Part shown: piece after piece, positions 8,585 through 16,018 of the stretch | Layout: every line of letters begins with the position of its first letter | How positions within the stretch are numbered: the stretch's first letter is position 1 | Origin: Clostridia bacterium | GTDB lineage: Bacteria > Bacillota > Clostridia > TANB77 > UBA1234 | DNA: 27,344 nucleotides | Assembly (NCBI GenBank): GCA_900753135.1 | Contig: CAADXZ010000147.1 | Location: 1 to 27,344, forward strand | Direction of reading: 5' to 3' | The notes under the pieces: generated by a model | The model's database searches: none | The model's input: only the letters and a program-made list of their open reading frames with translations | Told to the model about the DNA's origin: nothing | Position numbers and translations under genes: made by a program

Positions 8585-9778
8585 ATGGAGAGACCAGAAC
8601 CAATTACAGTAACGGCACTAAATAAATATATTAAAAACATTGTTGATAATGATGAATTTTTAGGCATGGTTTACATACGAGGTGAGATTTCTAACTTTAA
8701 AAGTCATTATACAGGACATTTATATTTTACACTAAAAGATGAAACATCTTTAATAAAATGTGTTATGTTTAAGACGTATACTTCAAATCTAAATTTTACG
8801 CCAAAAGATGGAATGAGTGTGGTAATACTAGGTAGTGTTTCTGTTTTTGAACGTGATGGCATATATCAGATATATGTAAAAGGCATGGAAATGGATGGCG
8901 TTGGTGCCTTATATGCTGAATACGAAAAATTGAAAAGCAAATTGGCTGAGGAAGGATTATTTGATGAAAGCAAAAAGAAAAGAATCCCAATGTTACCAAA
9001 GTCAATTGGTGTTATAACTTCAAAAACAGGTGCAGTAATTCGAGATATAATTAACGTTACAACTCGAAGATTTCCTAATGTGAATATAAAACTTTATCCT
9101 GCAAGTGTACAAGGAAAAGGTGCTGCTGAAACAATAGTAAATGGATTAAAATATTTTAATCAGGCTAGAAATGTTGATGTAATTATTGTTGCTCGTGGTG
9201 GAGGTTCGTTAGAGGACTTATGGCCTTTTAATGAAGAAATTACGGCAAGAGCAATTTATGAGTCAAATATACCAGTTATTTCGGCTGTTGGTCACGAAAC
9301 AGATTTTACAATTGCGGATTTTGTCGCAGATTTGAGAGCACCAACTCCTTCAGCTGCGGGAGAATTAGCTGTTCCAGAATTGAATGAACTAATGTGGAAG
9401 TTAGGAAATATAAGAAAGAAAATTTGCTTGCTATTAACTCAGAAACTTGAATTGATGAAAAATAAATATTATTCACTGATGAATAGTAAAGTTTTGAAGA
9501 ATCCATATGATATATTGCAACAGAAGACTTTAACAGTTGAAAAGTTTGAAACTGAGTTGATAAGCAATATAACAATAAAAATAAAAGATAATAGACTAAA
9601 GCTTACTAAGATTGCATCAAGTTTAGATGCTTTAAGTCCACTAAAGACTTTGACGAGAGGATATTCAATTATAGAAGATAAAAATAGAAACGTAATAACG
9701 TCTGTTAAAGAAATAAAAACAAACGATATTGTGAGTATTATTTTGACTGATGGTTCAAAAGAAGCTGTTGTTAAATAG
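8585..9778 (+). CDS. xseA: Exodeoxyribonuclease VII large subunit
   Basis: XseA is the catalytic subunit of exonuclease VII, which degrades single-stranded DNA from both ends into oligonucleotides during repair. The 397-residue protein begins with an OB-fold (about residues 5-100, with the G-E-I-S-N-F-K and G-H-L-Y-F-T-L-K-D signatures). It continues with the catalytic domain: I-G-V-I-T-S-x-T-G-A-V-I-R-D-I, then A-R-G-G-G-S-L-E-D-L-W-x-F-N, then S-A-V-G-H-E-T-D-F-T-I-A-D and the R-A-P-T-P-S-A-A-G segment. A coiled-coil stretch precedes the C-terminal R-G-Y-S-I motif. It has a TTGGAGG site and is 12 bases after nusB. Length is typical. Confidence 0.97.
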   Translation: MERPEPITVTALNKYIKNIVDNDEFLGMVYIRGEISNFKSHYTGHLYFTLKDETSLIKCVMFKTYTSNLNFTPKDGMSVVILGSVSVFERDGIYQIYVKGMEMDGVGALYAEYEKLKSKLAEEGLFDESKKKRIPMLPKSIGVITSKTGAVIRDIINVTTRRFPNVNIKLYPASVQGKGAAETIVNGLKYFNQARNVDVIIVARGGGSLEDLWPFNEEITARAIYESNIPVISAVGHETDFTIADFVADLRAPTPSAAGELAVPELNELMWKLGNIRKKICLLLTQKLELMKNKYYSLMNSKVLKNPYDILQQKTLTVEKFETELISNITIKIKDNRLKLTKIASSLDALSPLKTLTRGYSIIEDKNRNVITSVKEIKTNDIVSIILTDGSKEAVVK

Positions 9779-9808
9779 AATAATTGTATGTTTTATAAAG
9801 GAGAGAAA

Positions 9809-10039
9809 ATGGAAAACTTAAGTTTTGAAGAAGCTATAGAGCAATTAGAAAAAGTTGTTAATGAATTAGAAGCACCAAACTTGACTTTGGATGAGTCTGT
9901 GAAAAAATTTGAAAAAGGTATGGAGCTTTCAAAACATTGCAATGAGCTGTTAGAAAAAGCTGAAAAAAATATTACTATATTAATTGAAAAATCAAACGGC
10001 GAAATGAAAGAAGAAGCATTTGAAGTCCCAAATGCTTAG
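9809..10039 (+). CDS. xseB: Exodeoxyribonuclease VII small subunit
   Basis: The small subunit binds in several copies to the coiled coil of XseA. The 76-residue product has the family opening S-F-E-E-A-(I)-x-x-L-E-x-(V)-V-x-x-L-E and the L-T-L-D-E-S-(V)-x-x-(F)-E-x-G motif, then a Cys/Leu-rich second helix. I chose the ATG at 9809 because AAAGGAGAG precedes it by a normal distance; an earlier in-frame ATG at 9788 would add seven residues across this ribosome site. It starts 30 bases after xseA. Confidence 0.95.
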   Translation: MENLSFEEAIEQLEKVVNELEAPNLTLDESVKKFEKGMELSKHCNELLEKAEKNITILIEKSNGEMKEEAFEVPNA

Positions 10040-10068
10040 AATAATTAAAACTAAGGAGGAAACTTTAT

Positions 10069-10509
10069 ATGGGAAACATTTGGGATAACTGTGGACTTTG
10101 GATACCAGTAATGACGTGGTTTTTGGTTCAGAGTATAAAAGTTTTGTCAGACTTATTGATTCATAAAAAGTTGAATATCAGAAGGTTGTGGGGAAGTGGC
10201 GGCATGCCAAGTTCCCATTCAGCTTTTGTAACTTCATTATCTACGGTTGCTGCTTTATCCAGAGGATTTGATTCTTTGGAGTTTGCAATATGTGTAATAT
10301 TTTCATCTATTGTAATGTATGATGCGGCTGGCGTTAGAAGAGCAGCTGGAAAGCAAGCTAAGGTGTTGAATCAAATTATAGAGAATGACGGGGATATAAA
10401 TATACAGGAAAAATTGGTAGAACTGTTAGGTCATACACCAGTTGAAGTACTTGCTGGTGCGGTAGTTGGTATATTGACGGCTGCAGCTCTTTATAGTGTT
10501 TGGATGTAA
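10069..10509 (+). CDS. Divergent PAP2 family membrane protein (YuiD-like, DUF212)
   Basis: The 146-residue protein has the divergent-PAP2 (DUF212) landmarks: G-G-M-P-S-S-H-S-A near residues 44-52, Y-D-A-A-G-V-R-R-A-A-G-K-Q-A near 84-97, and L-G-H-T-P-x-E-V-x-A-G near 124-134, with hydrophobic helices between. These resemble the acid phosphatase/vanadium-haloperoxidase active-site motifs, so a lipid or isoprenoid pyrophosphatase role is plausible but not shown. Bacillus YuiD and plant VPS60-like DUF212 proteins are relatives. It has a strong AAGGAGG site and is the last gene before the terminator at 10511. Confidence 0.92.
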   Translation: MGNIWDNCGLWIPVMTWFLVQSIKVLSDLLIHKKLNIRRLWGSGGMPSSHSAFVTSLSTVAALSRGFDSLEFAICVIFSSIVMYDAAGVRRAAGKQAKVLNQIIENDGDINIQEKLVELLGHTPVEVLAGAVVGILTAAALYSVWM

Positions 10510-10510
10510 A

Positions 10511-10570
10511 AAGAATCTAAGTTTTTGATGATGTGTTCGATAAAAAACATCATTTAGAACTTAGATTCTT
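10511..10570. terminator. Bidirectional intrinsic terminator between convergent genes
   Basis: Perfect 13-bp arms at 10511-10523 and 10558-10570 enclose a second 7-bp stem (10528-10534 with 10547-10553). T-rich sequence follows on the + strand after 10570, and on the minus strand a short T run follows the other side. It starts 1 base after the stop codon of the divergent-PAP2 gene and lies 30 bases beyond the stop of the small minus-strand gene, so it can end both transcripts. Confidence 0.9.
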
Positions 10571-10599
10571 TTCGTTATTGTTTTTTTGCTTTTATTAAA

Positions 10600-10731
10600 T
10601 TAATCATAATATTCGCATTTCATATCATCAGGTGTCTCATTCCAGTCAACCCAGCAATGTTCTTTATAGCACCAGCCTCTGTTTTCATTTTCTGGATCTT
10701 TTTCATATTGATCACATTTATAACATTTCAT
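10600..10731 (-). CDS. Small Cys/Trp-rich protein, 43 residues, unknown function
   Basis: This is the only minus-strand gene supported in the window. The 43-residue reading frame has a textbook ribosome site (AAAAGGAGGG, 7 bases before the ATG) and a near-consensus sigma-A promoter (10774-10802) about 35 bases upstream of the start. The protein contains five cysteines (3, 6, 21, 26, 39), including a C-Y-K-C pair at the very N-terminus, three tryptophans (20, 27, 30) and many acidic residues. There is no signal peptide or membrane segment. The C-x-x-C plus spaced Cys/His pattern would suit a small metal-binding (zinc-ribbon-like) fold, but I do not recognise a family. It ends facing the bidirectional terminator at 10511-10570. 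Confidence 0.75.
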   Translation of the reverse strand: MKCYKCDQYEKDPENENRGWCYKEHCWVDWNETPDDMKCEYYD

Positions 10732-10773
10732 AAACATTCCCTCCTTTTATGAACTAGCCATCAACAATTAAAA

Positions 10774-10802
10774 ATTATATCATGTATTTAACATAATATC
10801 AA
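10774..10802 (-). promoter_or_regulatory. Sigma-A promoter of the small Cys/Trp-rich gene
   Basis: On the minus strand TTGATA (10802-10797) is followed after exactly 17 bases by a perfect TATAAT (10779-10774). Predicted transcription starts near 10767, leaving a leader of about 35 bases carrying the AGGAGGG site. Confidence 0.8.
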
Positions 10803-10871
10803 CAAAAAAAGTAAATTAATGTATGAATAAAGAATGTGAATAAGTTTTTTGAAACAAAAATGTAAAAAACA

Positions 10872-10901
10872 TTGTCGAATTGAATGTATATATGATATTA
10901 T
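10872..10901 (+). promoter_or_regulatory. Candidate promoter of the amidase operon
   Basis: TTGTCG (10872-10877) and TATTAT (10896-10901) are 18 bases apart, and the -10 box carries a TG extension (TGATATTAT). It lies about 95 bases before the amidase start, in the only gene-free space upstream of that gene. Apart from this and the minus-strand gene with its promoter, I see nothing else in 10571-10994. Confidence 0.5.
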
Positions 10902-10994
10902 TTATTTTGAAGAAAATTTGGATTGAAAAAGGTTAAAGATACACTTTTTAGAAGTACCTTTAAAACATAAAAAACTAAAGAAAGAGAGAATAAA

Positions 10995-13304
10995 ATGAGA
11001 GAAAAAATTTTTTTGATGTTAACTTTATTAATGGTGTTTTTTTGTGCAAATGTATATGCAGAAAATGAACAAATTAGTGCTACTTTGAGCAAAGAAATAA
11101 GCATTGTGTACAACAATGAAATCAAAGAGTTTTATGATGTAAATGGAACTAAAGTATATCCAATTTTATACCAAGGAACAACATATTTGCCAGTAAGAGC
11201 TGTCTCATCTATGTTTAGTATTGATGTAAAATGGGATGGAGAAAATAATAAAATATACTTAAGTACAGGAAAATCTGATCCAGTTACTTGTAAGACTATT
11301 GATATATTTGTTTCTGGAAAAAATGAAACTGTATTACCTAATATAAATAAGACGATTTCTATAGAATATAAGGAGAAAGTACAATCTTTTGCAGATGTTA
11401 ATGGAAAGACTGTTTATCCTTTATCTTATCAAGGAACGACATATTTGCCAGTAAGGGCTATTTCTAATATGTATGGTGCCACAATAGATTGGGATGGAGA
11501 AAACCAAAAAATTACTATCGAAAGAAAAAATGAAATTGCAGAGATTTCCAACGTTACAATTAAAGTCATTGATGGGGTCCTTTGTGCTACGATAACCACC
11601 AAATCACCATTGTATGATTATAAATATTATTCTCTTACTGAACCTAATAGATTGGTAATAGATTTGCAAAATAGTAAATTTGGTATATCTACAGAGCAGC
11701 AAACTATAAATTATAGTGTGTTGCAAAAAGTTAGATTCGGAAGCCATGAGAATAATTTAAGCAAAATTGTACTTGATGTTGATAGAATAGATGAATATTC
11801 AGTAGCACAAAGTAAAGATAGGCTTACAACATATTTTGCTTTGACAAGTAATTTTGTGATCCCTGATAATTCTACTCAAGAAAAAGATTATACATTAGTG
11901 GCATCAATTGGAAACACAATATACATACCTGAAATAAAAGATAATGACTCAAAAAATGAAAATGATGATAACAAGAGTGGAGATAATGATAACGAAAATA
12001 CAAAAGATGACGACAAAACGTTAACACCAGAACAAATTGCTAAGTTGGCAAAAGTAACTTCAGTTGTATATTCTCCAACAAATGAAGTAACAAAAATTAA
12101 AATTGATGGAAATTATGAGTTTGAAGAGGTTAAGTTAGATGATTCAAAGAAGTTTGCTATCGATATAAAAGGGGCTAGACTTGAGACTGATGGACCTACT
12201 GAAATTGAACCTAAAAATAATAATATAGTAAAAATTAGATTTGCACAAAATAAAGATGATGTAGTTAGAATTGTTTTCGATTTGAACGAAAAAGCTAATG
12301 CTAATGTAAAAGAGCGTTCTGATTATTTGCAAGTTTATTTTGATGAGATAAAAGTAAAGAATGTTGTATATGAGGCATTTGATAAATATGCAACATTAAC
12401 ACTTAAGAATGTAAAAAAGAGTGTTTTTTCATCTACTGAATCTACAAGATATAACAGATTAACTTTGTCATTCTCTTCATCTAGATTTAAAACAGAATCA
12501 GAAAGCATAGAATCTGATGATAAGTTTGTTAAAGATATTGAAGTAAAAGCTAGTAAAATTGTTATAAATTTTGCAGGTGAGACTATATATGATATGAAGC
12601 AAGTTGGTAATGATGTTGTAATAACTATCTCATATGATAAAAATAATGAAAAGAAGAAGTTTGTCATTCTATTAGATGCTGGACATGGAGGGAAAGATCC
12701 AGGTGCTTGTTATGGAAGTACGGAAGCAGAGAGACACTTGCCAGAAAATCAGGAAAAAACATACACATTAGCGGTAATGCTTAAAATAAAAGAGTTACTT
12801 GAAGACGAAGATGATATTGAAATCAGAACATCAAGAACAACAGACGTGTTCATTGATAGACAAGGTAGAATCGATTATGTTTTAAATAATGAAGATGCCG
12901 ATATGCTTGTTAGTATTCATATAAATTCTGCTGCAACCAAGGCGTATTCAGGAACTATGGTGTTATATTATAATAAACCAGGCGAACAAAAGGATTATGG
13001 AATAACAAGTAAAGAACTTGCATCTTTAATTAAGAATAATATTGTTGAGGATACTGGACTTATTGACAAAGGTGTTGTTAATAGAAAAGATATTTGGATA
13101 CTTGAACAAAATTCCGCAGGTCAAATCAGTGAAGCTGCAGGAGAAGAAAGACCTGTAACTAATTTGCCAGCAGTACTTTGTGAGTTGTGCTTTATTTCAA
13201 ATGATAATGACCATGAAAGACTAATGGATGAGGACTTTCAAGATGCAGCTGCTAATGCTATATACAAAGGAATTTTAGAAGCAAAGGAACAAATGGGAAA
13301 ATAA
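10995..13304 (+). CDS. Secreted N-acetylmuramoyl-L-alanine amidase with AMIN and Cu-amine-oxidase-N-like domains
   Basis: The enzyme cuts the bond between N-acetylmuramic acid and the stem peptide of peptidoglycan. The 769-residue protein has a signal peptide (residues 1-22, V-Y-A at the cut). Two tandem copies of a copper-amine-oxidase-N-like repeat follow (about 34-92 and 118-178), each with Y-Q-G-T-T-Y-L-P-V-R-A and a W-D-G-E-N close. Then come an AMIN domain (about 185-285), an acidic Asn/Asp-rich linker (315-342), a second AMIN domain (about 350-450) and a further beta-rich, probably AMIN-like segment to about 550. The C-terminal Amidase_3 domain has zinc ligands His564 (DAGHGG), Glu587 and His642 (SIHIN), and catalytic Glu730. 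It opens a run of envelope genes. Lack of LysM or SLH domains suggests AMIN repeats do the wall targeting. Confidence 0.95.
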   Translation: MREKIFLMLTLLMVFFCANVYAENEQISATLSKEISIVYNNEIKEFYDVNGTKVYPILYQGTTYLPVRAVSSMFSIDVKWDGENNKIYLSTGKSDPVTCKTIDIFVSGKNETVLPNINKTISIEYKEKVQSFADVNGKTVYPLSYQGTTYLPVRAISNMYGATIDWDGENQKITIERKNEIAEISNVTIKVIDGVLCATITTKSPLYDYKYYSLTEPNRLVIDLQNSKFGISTEQQTINYSVLQKVRFGSHENNLSKIVLDVDRIDEYSVAQSKDRLTTYFALTSNFVIPDNSTQEKDYTLVASIGNTIYIPEIKDNDSKNENDDNKSGDNDNENTKDDDKTLTPEQIAKLAKVTSVVYSPTNEVTKIKIDGNYEFEEVKLDDSKKFAIDIKGARLETDGPTEIEPKNNNIVKIRFAQNKDDVVRIVFDLNEKANANVKERSDYLQVYFDEIKVKNVVYEAFDKYATLTLKNVKKSVFSSTESTRYNRLTLSFSSSRFKTESESIESDDKFVKDIEVKASKIVINFAGETIYDMKQVGNDVVITISYDKNNEKKKFVILLDAGHGGKDPGACYGSTEAERHLPENQEKTYTLAVMLKIKELLEDEDDIEIRTSRTTDVFIDRQGRIDYVLNNEDADMLVSIHINSAATKAYSGTMVLYYNKPGEQKDYGITSKELASLIKNNIVEDTGLIDKGVVNRKDIWILEQNSAGQISEAAGEERPVTNLPAVLCELCFISNDNDHERLMDEDFQDAAANAIYKGILEAKEQMGK

Positions 13305-13322
13305 AAAAGGAGAATGTTTAAA

Positions 13323-14309
13323 ATGGAGTTTTTAACATTTGCATTAAAAGGAAATTATAAAAGATTTTATAATAACTTAAAAGAATTGTCTAAAAAGAAT
13401 GGAAAGAACCCAACTTTGATGTTTATTGATGCTGCAATATCATCAGTAGTTGTTGGCTCTGGATTAACTGACTATCTAAATTACAAATTTTATAACAGGT
13501 CATACAAAGAAAGAAGAGAATACGTAACAATAAAATATGGTTCTGAGTTTTATGCTAAATATTCTCCAAAAGATTTAGCGACAAATTTGAGAATTAAAAC
13601 TAACTTTCATAAATATTATTCTAAATACACTAACAGGGAATACTATATTCCAGAGTTTGGATTAGAGAAGCTAAAGGATTTCTTAAGCAGGAACAAAGTG
13701 TTTATGATAAAACCTACTGATGGATTAGCTGGTACTGACGTTAAAAAAATGACAATAGAACAAGTAGAAACACCAGAAAAGTTTTATGAGTATTTAAAAG
13801 AAAAGAATATGTTTTTAGAGGAATTTATAATACAAGATCCAGAGTGGGGAAGAATATGTCCTAACAGCGTAAATACAATAAGAGCCATGACAAGAATAAT
13901 TGGTGGAAAAGCTGAACTTTTCTATGCTGCAGCTCGTATTGGAAATGGTACTGCGGTTGTTGACAATTTCCATCAAGGCGGCGTAGGAGTTAGAATTGAT
14001 ATGGAAAAAGGAACTCTTATCGGAAATGCCGTATCAAAGGATTTGGAGGAAGTAGAATGCCATCCAGCTAGTGGAGTTAAGTTTGATGGATTTAAGATTC
14101 CGTACTGGGATGAAATTAAAAAGATGGTTTGCGAGGCGGCAATGGTAAATCCAGGTGTAAAAGTCGTTGGATGGGATGTTGCTATATCTACAAAAGGACC
14201 ACTTTTGATAGAAGCAAATAGAAGACCTGGATTTGATTTAGTACAGGTTCTTGAAGATAGAGGAACTAAGTATATGCTTGAAGCAGTGAAAAAAGACAGT
14301 AAAAAATAA
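13323..14309 (+). CDS. Sugar-transfer-associated ATP-grasp family protein
   Basis: The 328-residue protein matches the ATP-grasp_ST form (Pfam family with that name). It has an F-(M)-I-K-P-T-D-G-L-A-G lysine loop near the middle, F-L-E-E-F-I-I-Q with the hinge glutamates, S-V-N-T-I-R-A-M-T-R, N-F-H-Q-G-G-V-G-V-x-I-D, then G-W-D-V-A-I-S-x-x-G-P-L-L-I-E-A-N-R-R-P-G with the Mg-binding Glu and Asn. ATP-grasp enzymes join a carboxylate to an amine or thiol through an acyl phosphate; the substrate here is unknown. Members often lie in surface polysaccharide loci. I chose ATG 13323 because the AAGGAG site is 10 bases before it and only 1 base before the ATG at 13314. Its place between a wall amidase and a DivIVA-like gene hints at envelope work. 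Confidence 0.85.
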   Translation: MEFLTFALKGNYKRFYNNLKELSKKNGKNPTLMFIDAAISSVVVGSGLTDYLNYKFYNRSYKERREYVTIKYGSEFYAKYSPKDLATNLRIKTNFHKYYSKYTNREYYIPEFGLEKLKDFLSRNKVFMIKPTDGLAGTDVKKMTIEQVETPEKFYEYLKEKNMFLEEFIIQDPEWGRICPNSVNTIRAMTRIIGGKAELFYAAARIGNGTAVVDNFHQGGVGVRIDMEKGTLIGNAVSKDLEEVECHPASGVKFDGFKIPYWDEIKKMVCEAAMVNPGVKVVGWDVAISTKGPLLIEANRRPGFDLVQVLEDRGTKYMLEAVKKDSKK

Positions 14310-14341
14310 CTATAGACCATAAAAAGAAAGGAATGATATAA

Positions 14342-14761
14342 ATGGATGAAAACATTTCTAAAGGATTTTTTGGGTTAAACAGAAAAGATGTTGAAAACTA
14401 CATAGCGGATATGAAAAAAGATTATGAAGAAGAACTAAAAAGACAAAATCAGGAATTACTTGCGATGAAAAACGAAAATTCCAAATTAAACGACAGAATA
14501 AACCAATTGCTAAATGACAGAAAAGAAATAGAGGAAGCAAAAAAAAATATATCTGATGTTTTATTTAAAGCAGAACAACAGGCAAAGCAAATAGTTGAGG
14601 ATGCAAAATCAAAAGCTATTGAAGAAAGACAAGAAATTGATGTTCAAATAGAGGCAGAAAAAGAAAAGTTGATAGATGCAAAAATTGAACTTGCAATGCT
14701 AAAAGATAAAGCAAAAGAAGTAATGTCAAAATTTGCAGATGATCTTACTAACTTACAATAA
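14342..14761 (+). CDS. DivIVA-like coiled-coil protein
   Basis: The 139-residue protein begins with the DivIVA N-terminal motif F-F-G-L-N-R-K-D-V-E-N-Y-I (residues 9-21), which in the family inserts into curved membrane. It continues as an almost uninterrupted Lys/Glu/Gln-rich coiled coil with an A-E-Q-Q-A-K-Q-I-V-E-D-A segment (about 79-90) typical of DivIVA/Wag31/SepF-neighbour proteins. The family marks septa or poles and recruits division or sporulation factors. It is shorter than Bacillus DivIVA (about 164) and might be a paralogue, not the main DivIVA. An AAAGGAAT site precedes the start, 32 bases after the ATP-grasp gene. Confidence 0.8.
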   Translation: MDENISKGFFGLNRKDVENYIADMKKDYEEELKRQNQELLAMKNENSKLNDRINQLLNDRKEIEEAKKNISDVLFKAEQQAKQIVEDAKSKAIEERQEIDVQIEAEKEKLIDAKIELAMLKDKAKEVMSKFADDLTNLQ

Positions 14762-14811
14762 TGTAATAATGGGAGCAGATTATTAATATCATATTGTTAG
14801 GTGATATGATA

Positions 14812-15927
14812 ATGATAAGAATAAAAGTGTTCTCAGTTAGACAAGCAATAAATTCATTTATGTTTTATTTGTTAATATTGGCAATATCAATCTTTGTACT
14901 CTTTATTTTTGCATCATCTTTTTATATACTTAAAGAGATGATAAAAGATAACTATATACTACAAAATGACTTTGATATTGAAACAATATCAAGAAACAGT
15001 TTGATTGAAAATATTTATTCAAACGAATTCATTTTTTCAAATTTTGAAGAACCTAACGATGTTGAAGTAGAACTAGCACAAAACAATGTTTCTGAAAATA
15101 AAGATATAAATAAAACAAATGATTATGAAATTAAAGAAAATTCATTTAATGTCGAAGTGAATGAAAAGAAGGATTATGCTGTTCCTGACAAGTATGATGT
15201 TGAATTATATGAAAATGGAAAAGTTAGGGTTGGCAATACTATCATAACCAATTATACAAAACGATCTTTGGACTTAAATGCACTTTCAAAGCCTTCAGAC
15301 ATGATGATAAACAATAATTTGAAATTCTTGTTGTTTCATACTCATGCAACTGAAAGCTATACATTTAAAGATACTACTAATGTTGCAAATTATAGAACAA
15401 TTGATAAGCGATATAATATGGTTTCAGTTGGAAATGTTTTATATGAAAGACTTAAGGCTAAAGGTTATGATTGCGTTCATGATGAAGAACTACATGATTA
15501 CCCAAGTTATAATGGTGCATATAAATCTTCGCTTGCTACCGTTGAAAAATACATACAAAATCAAAAATATGATTTTGTCATTGACATACATAGAGATGCA
15601 CTTTCTAGTAACTTGGGATTCAGACCTACAGTTAATATAAATGGCGAATCAGTTGCAAAACTCATGTTTGTTGTTGGCACAAATGCATGTGGCTTAAGTC
15701 ATGATGATTGGATGAAAAATTTGAAGCTTGCCATTATGATACAAAACAGAGCAAATGAAATGTATCCTGGTTTTTTTAGAGATTTAAATCTAAGCAAATC
15801 TAGATATAATCAACATGTCTCAAATGGTGCTTTTATAATAGAAGTTGGTGCAACAGGAAATACTCTTGAAGAGGCTCAAAATGCTATGAAATATTTAGCG
15901 GATGTAATTGACTCTTTCGTACATTAA
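14812..15927 (+). CDS. spoIIP: Stage II sporulation protein P
   Basis: SpoIIP is an amidase/endopeptidase that, with SpoIID and SpoIIM, strips peptidoglycan so that the mother cell can engulf the forespore. The 371-residue product has one N-terminal membrane anchor (about residues 14-38), a long acidic linker, and the SpoIIP catalytic domain with F-H-T-H-A-T-E-S-Y, F-V-I-D-I-H-R-D-A, M-F-V-V-G-T-N, then N-(L)-S-x-S-R-Y-N-Q-H and the final I-(I)-E-V-G-A-x-G-N-T-L-E-E-A block. Bases at 14799-14805 (AGGTGAT) put ATG 14812 at the best distance; ATG 14806 and TTG 14794 are less good. Its presence marks an endospore-forming lineage. I found no convincing sigma-E promoter directly before it. Confidence 0.93.
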   Translation: MIRIKVFSVRQAINSFMFYLLILAISIFVLFIFASSFYILKEMIKDNYILQNDFDIETISRNSLIENIYSNEFIFSNFEEPNDVEVELAQNNVSENKDINKTNDYEIKENSFNVEVNEKKDYAVPDKYDVELYENGKVRVGNTIITNYTKRSLDLNALSKPSDMMINNNLKFLLFHTHATESYTFKDTTNVANYRTIDKRYNMVSVGNVLYERLKAKGYDCVHDEELHDYPSYNGAYKSSLATVEKYIQNQKYDFVIDIHRDALSSNLGFRPTVNINGESVAKLMFVVGTNACGLSHDDWMKNLKLAIMIQNRANEMYPGFFRDLNLSKSRYNQHVSNGAFIIEVGATGNTLEEAQNAMKYLADVIDSFVH

Positions 15928-15934
15928 AAAATAC

Positions 15935-15964
15935 TTGTGCAAGAGATTTTATGCCTTTTATAAA
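15935..15964 (+). promoter_or_regulatory. pgi: Possible promoter upstream of pgi
   Basis: TTGTGC (15935-15940) and TATAAA (15959-15964) are 18 bases apart in the 91-base gap between spoIIP and pgi. The boxes are imperfect and the surrounding DNA is AT-rich, so this is only a candidate, though a fresh promoter here would separate sporulation and housekeeping genes. Confidence 0.35.
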
Positions 15965-16018
15965 AAGAGTTTAGAAGTATAAGAAAATGAAAATATTACG
16001 AAGGATAAGGTGAGAATA

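Noticed and set aside
10803..10994. Possible c-di-AMP (ydaO-type) or other riboswitch before the amidase gene
   Set aside because: The conserved G-rich and C-rich blocks of such riboswitches are not present; the leader is plain AT-rich sequence.
13973..14320. 115-codon minus-strand frame opposite the ATP-grasp gene
   Set aside because: Low-complexity Ser/Phe/Pro-rich product with no ribosome site, antisense to conserved ATP-grasp motifs.
14762..14811. Sigma-E type promoter for spoIIP
   Set aside because: A CATATT-like element is present but no matching -10 box at the right distance before the start codon.
15344..15640. Second plus-strand frame inside spoIIP
   Set aside because: It is a frame shadow of the conserved SpoIIP catalytic domain, without its own ribosome site.
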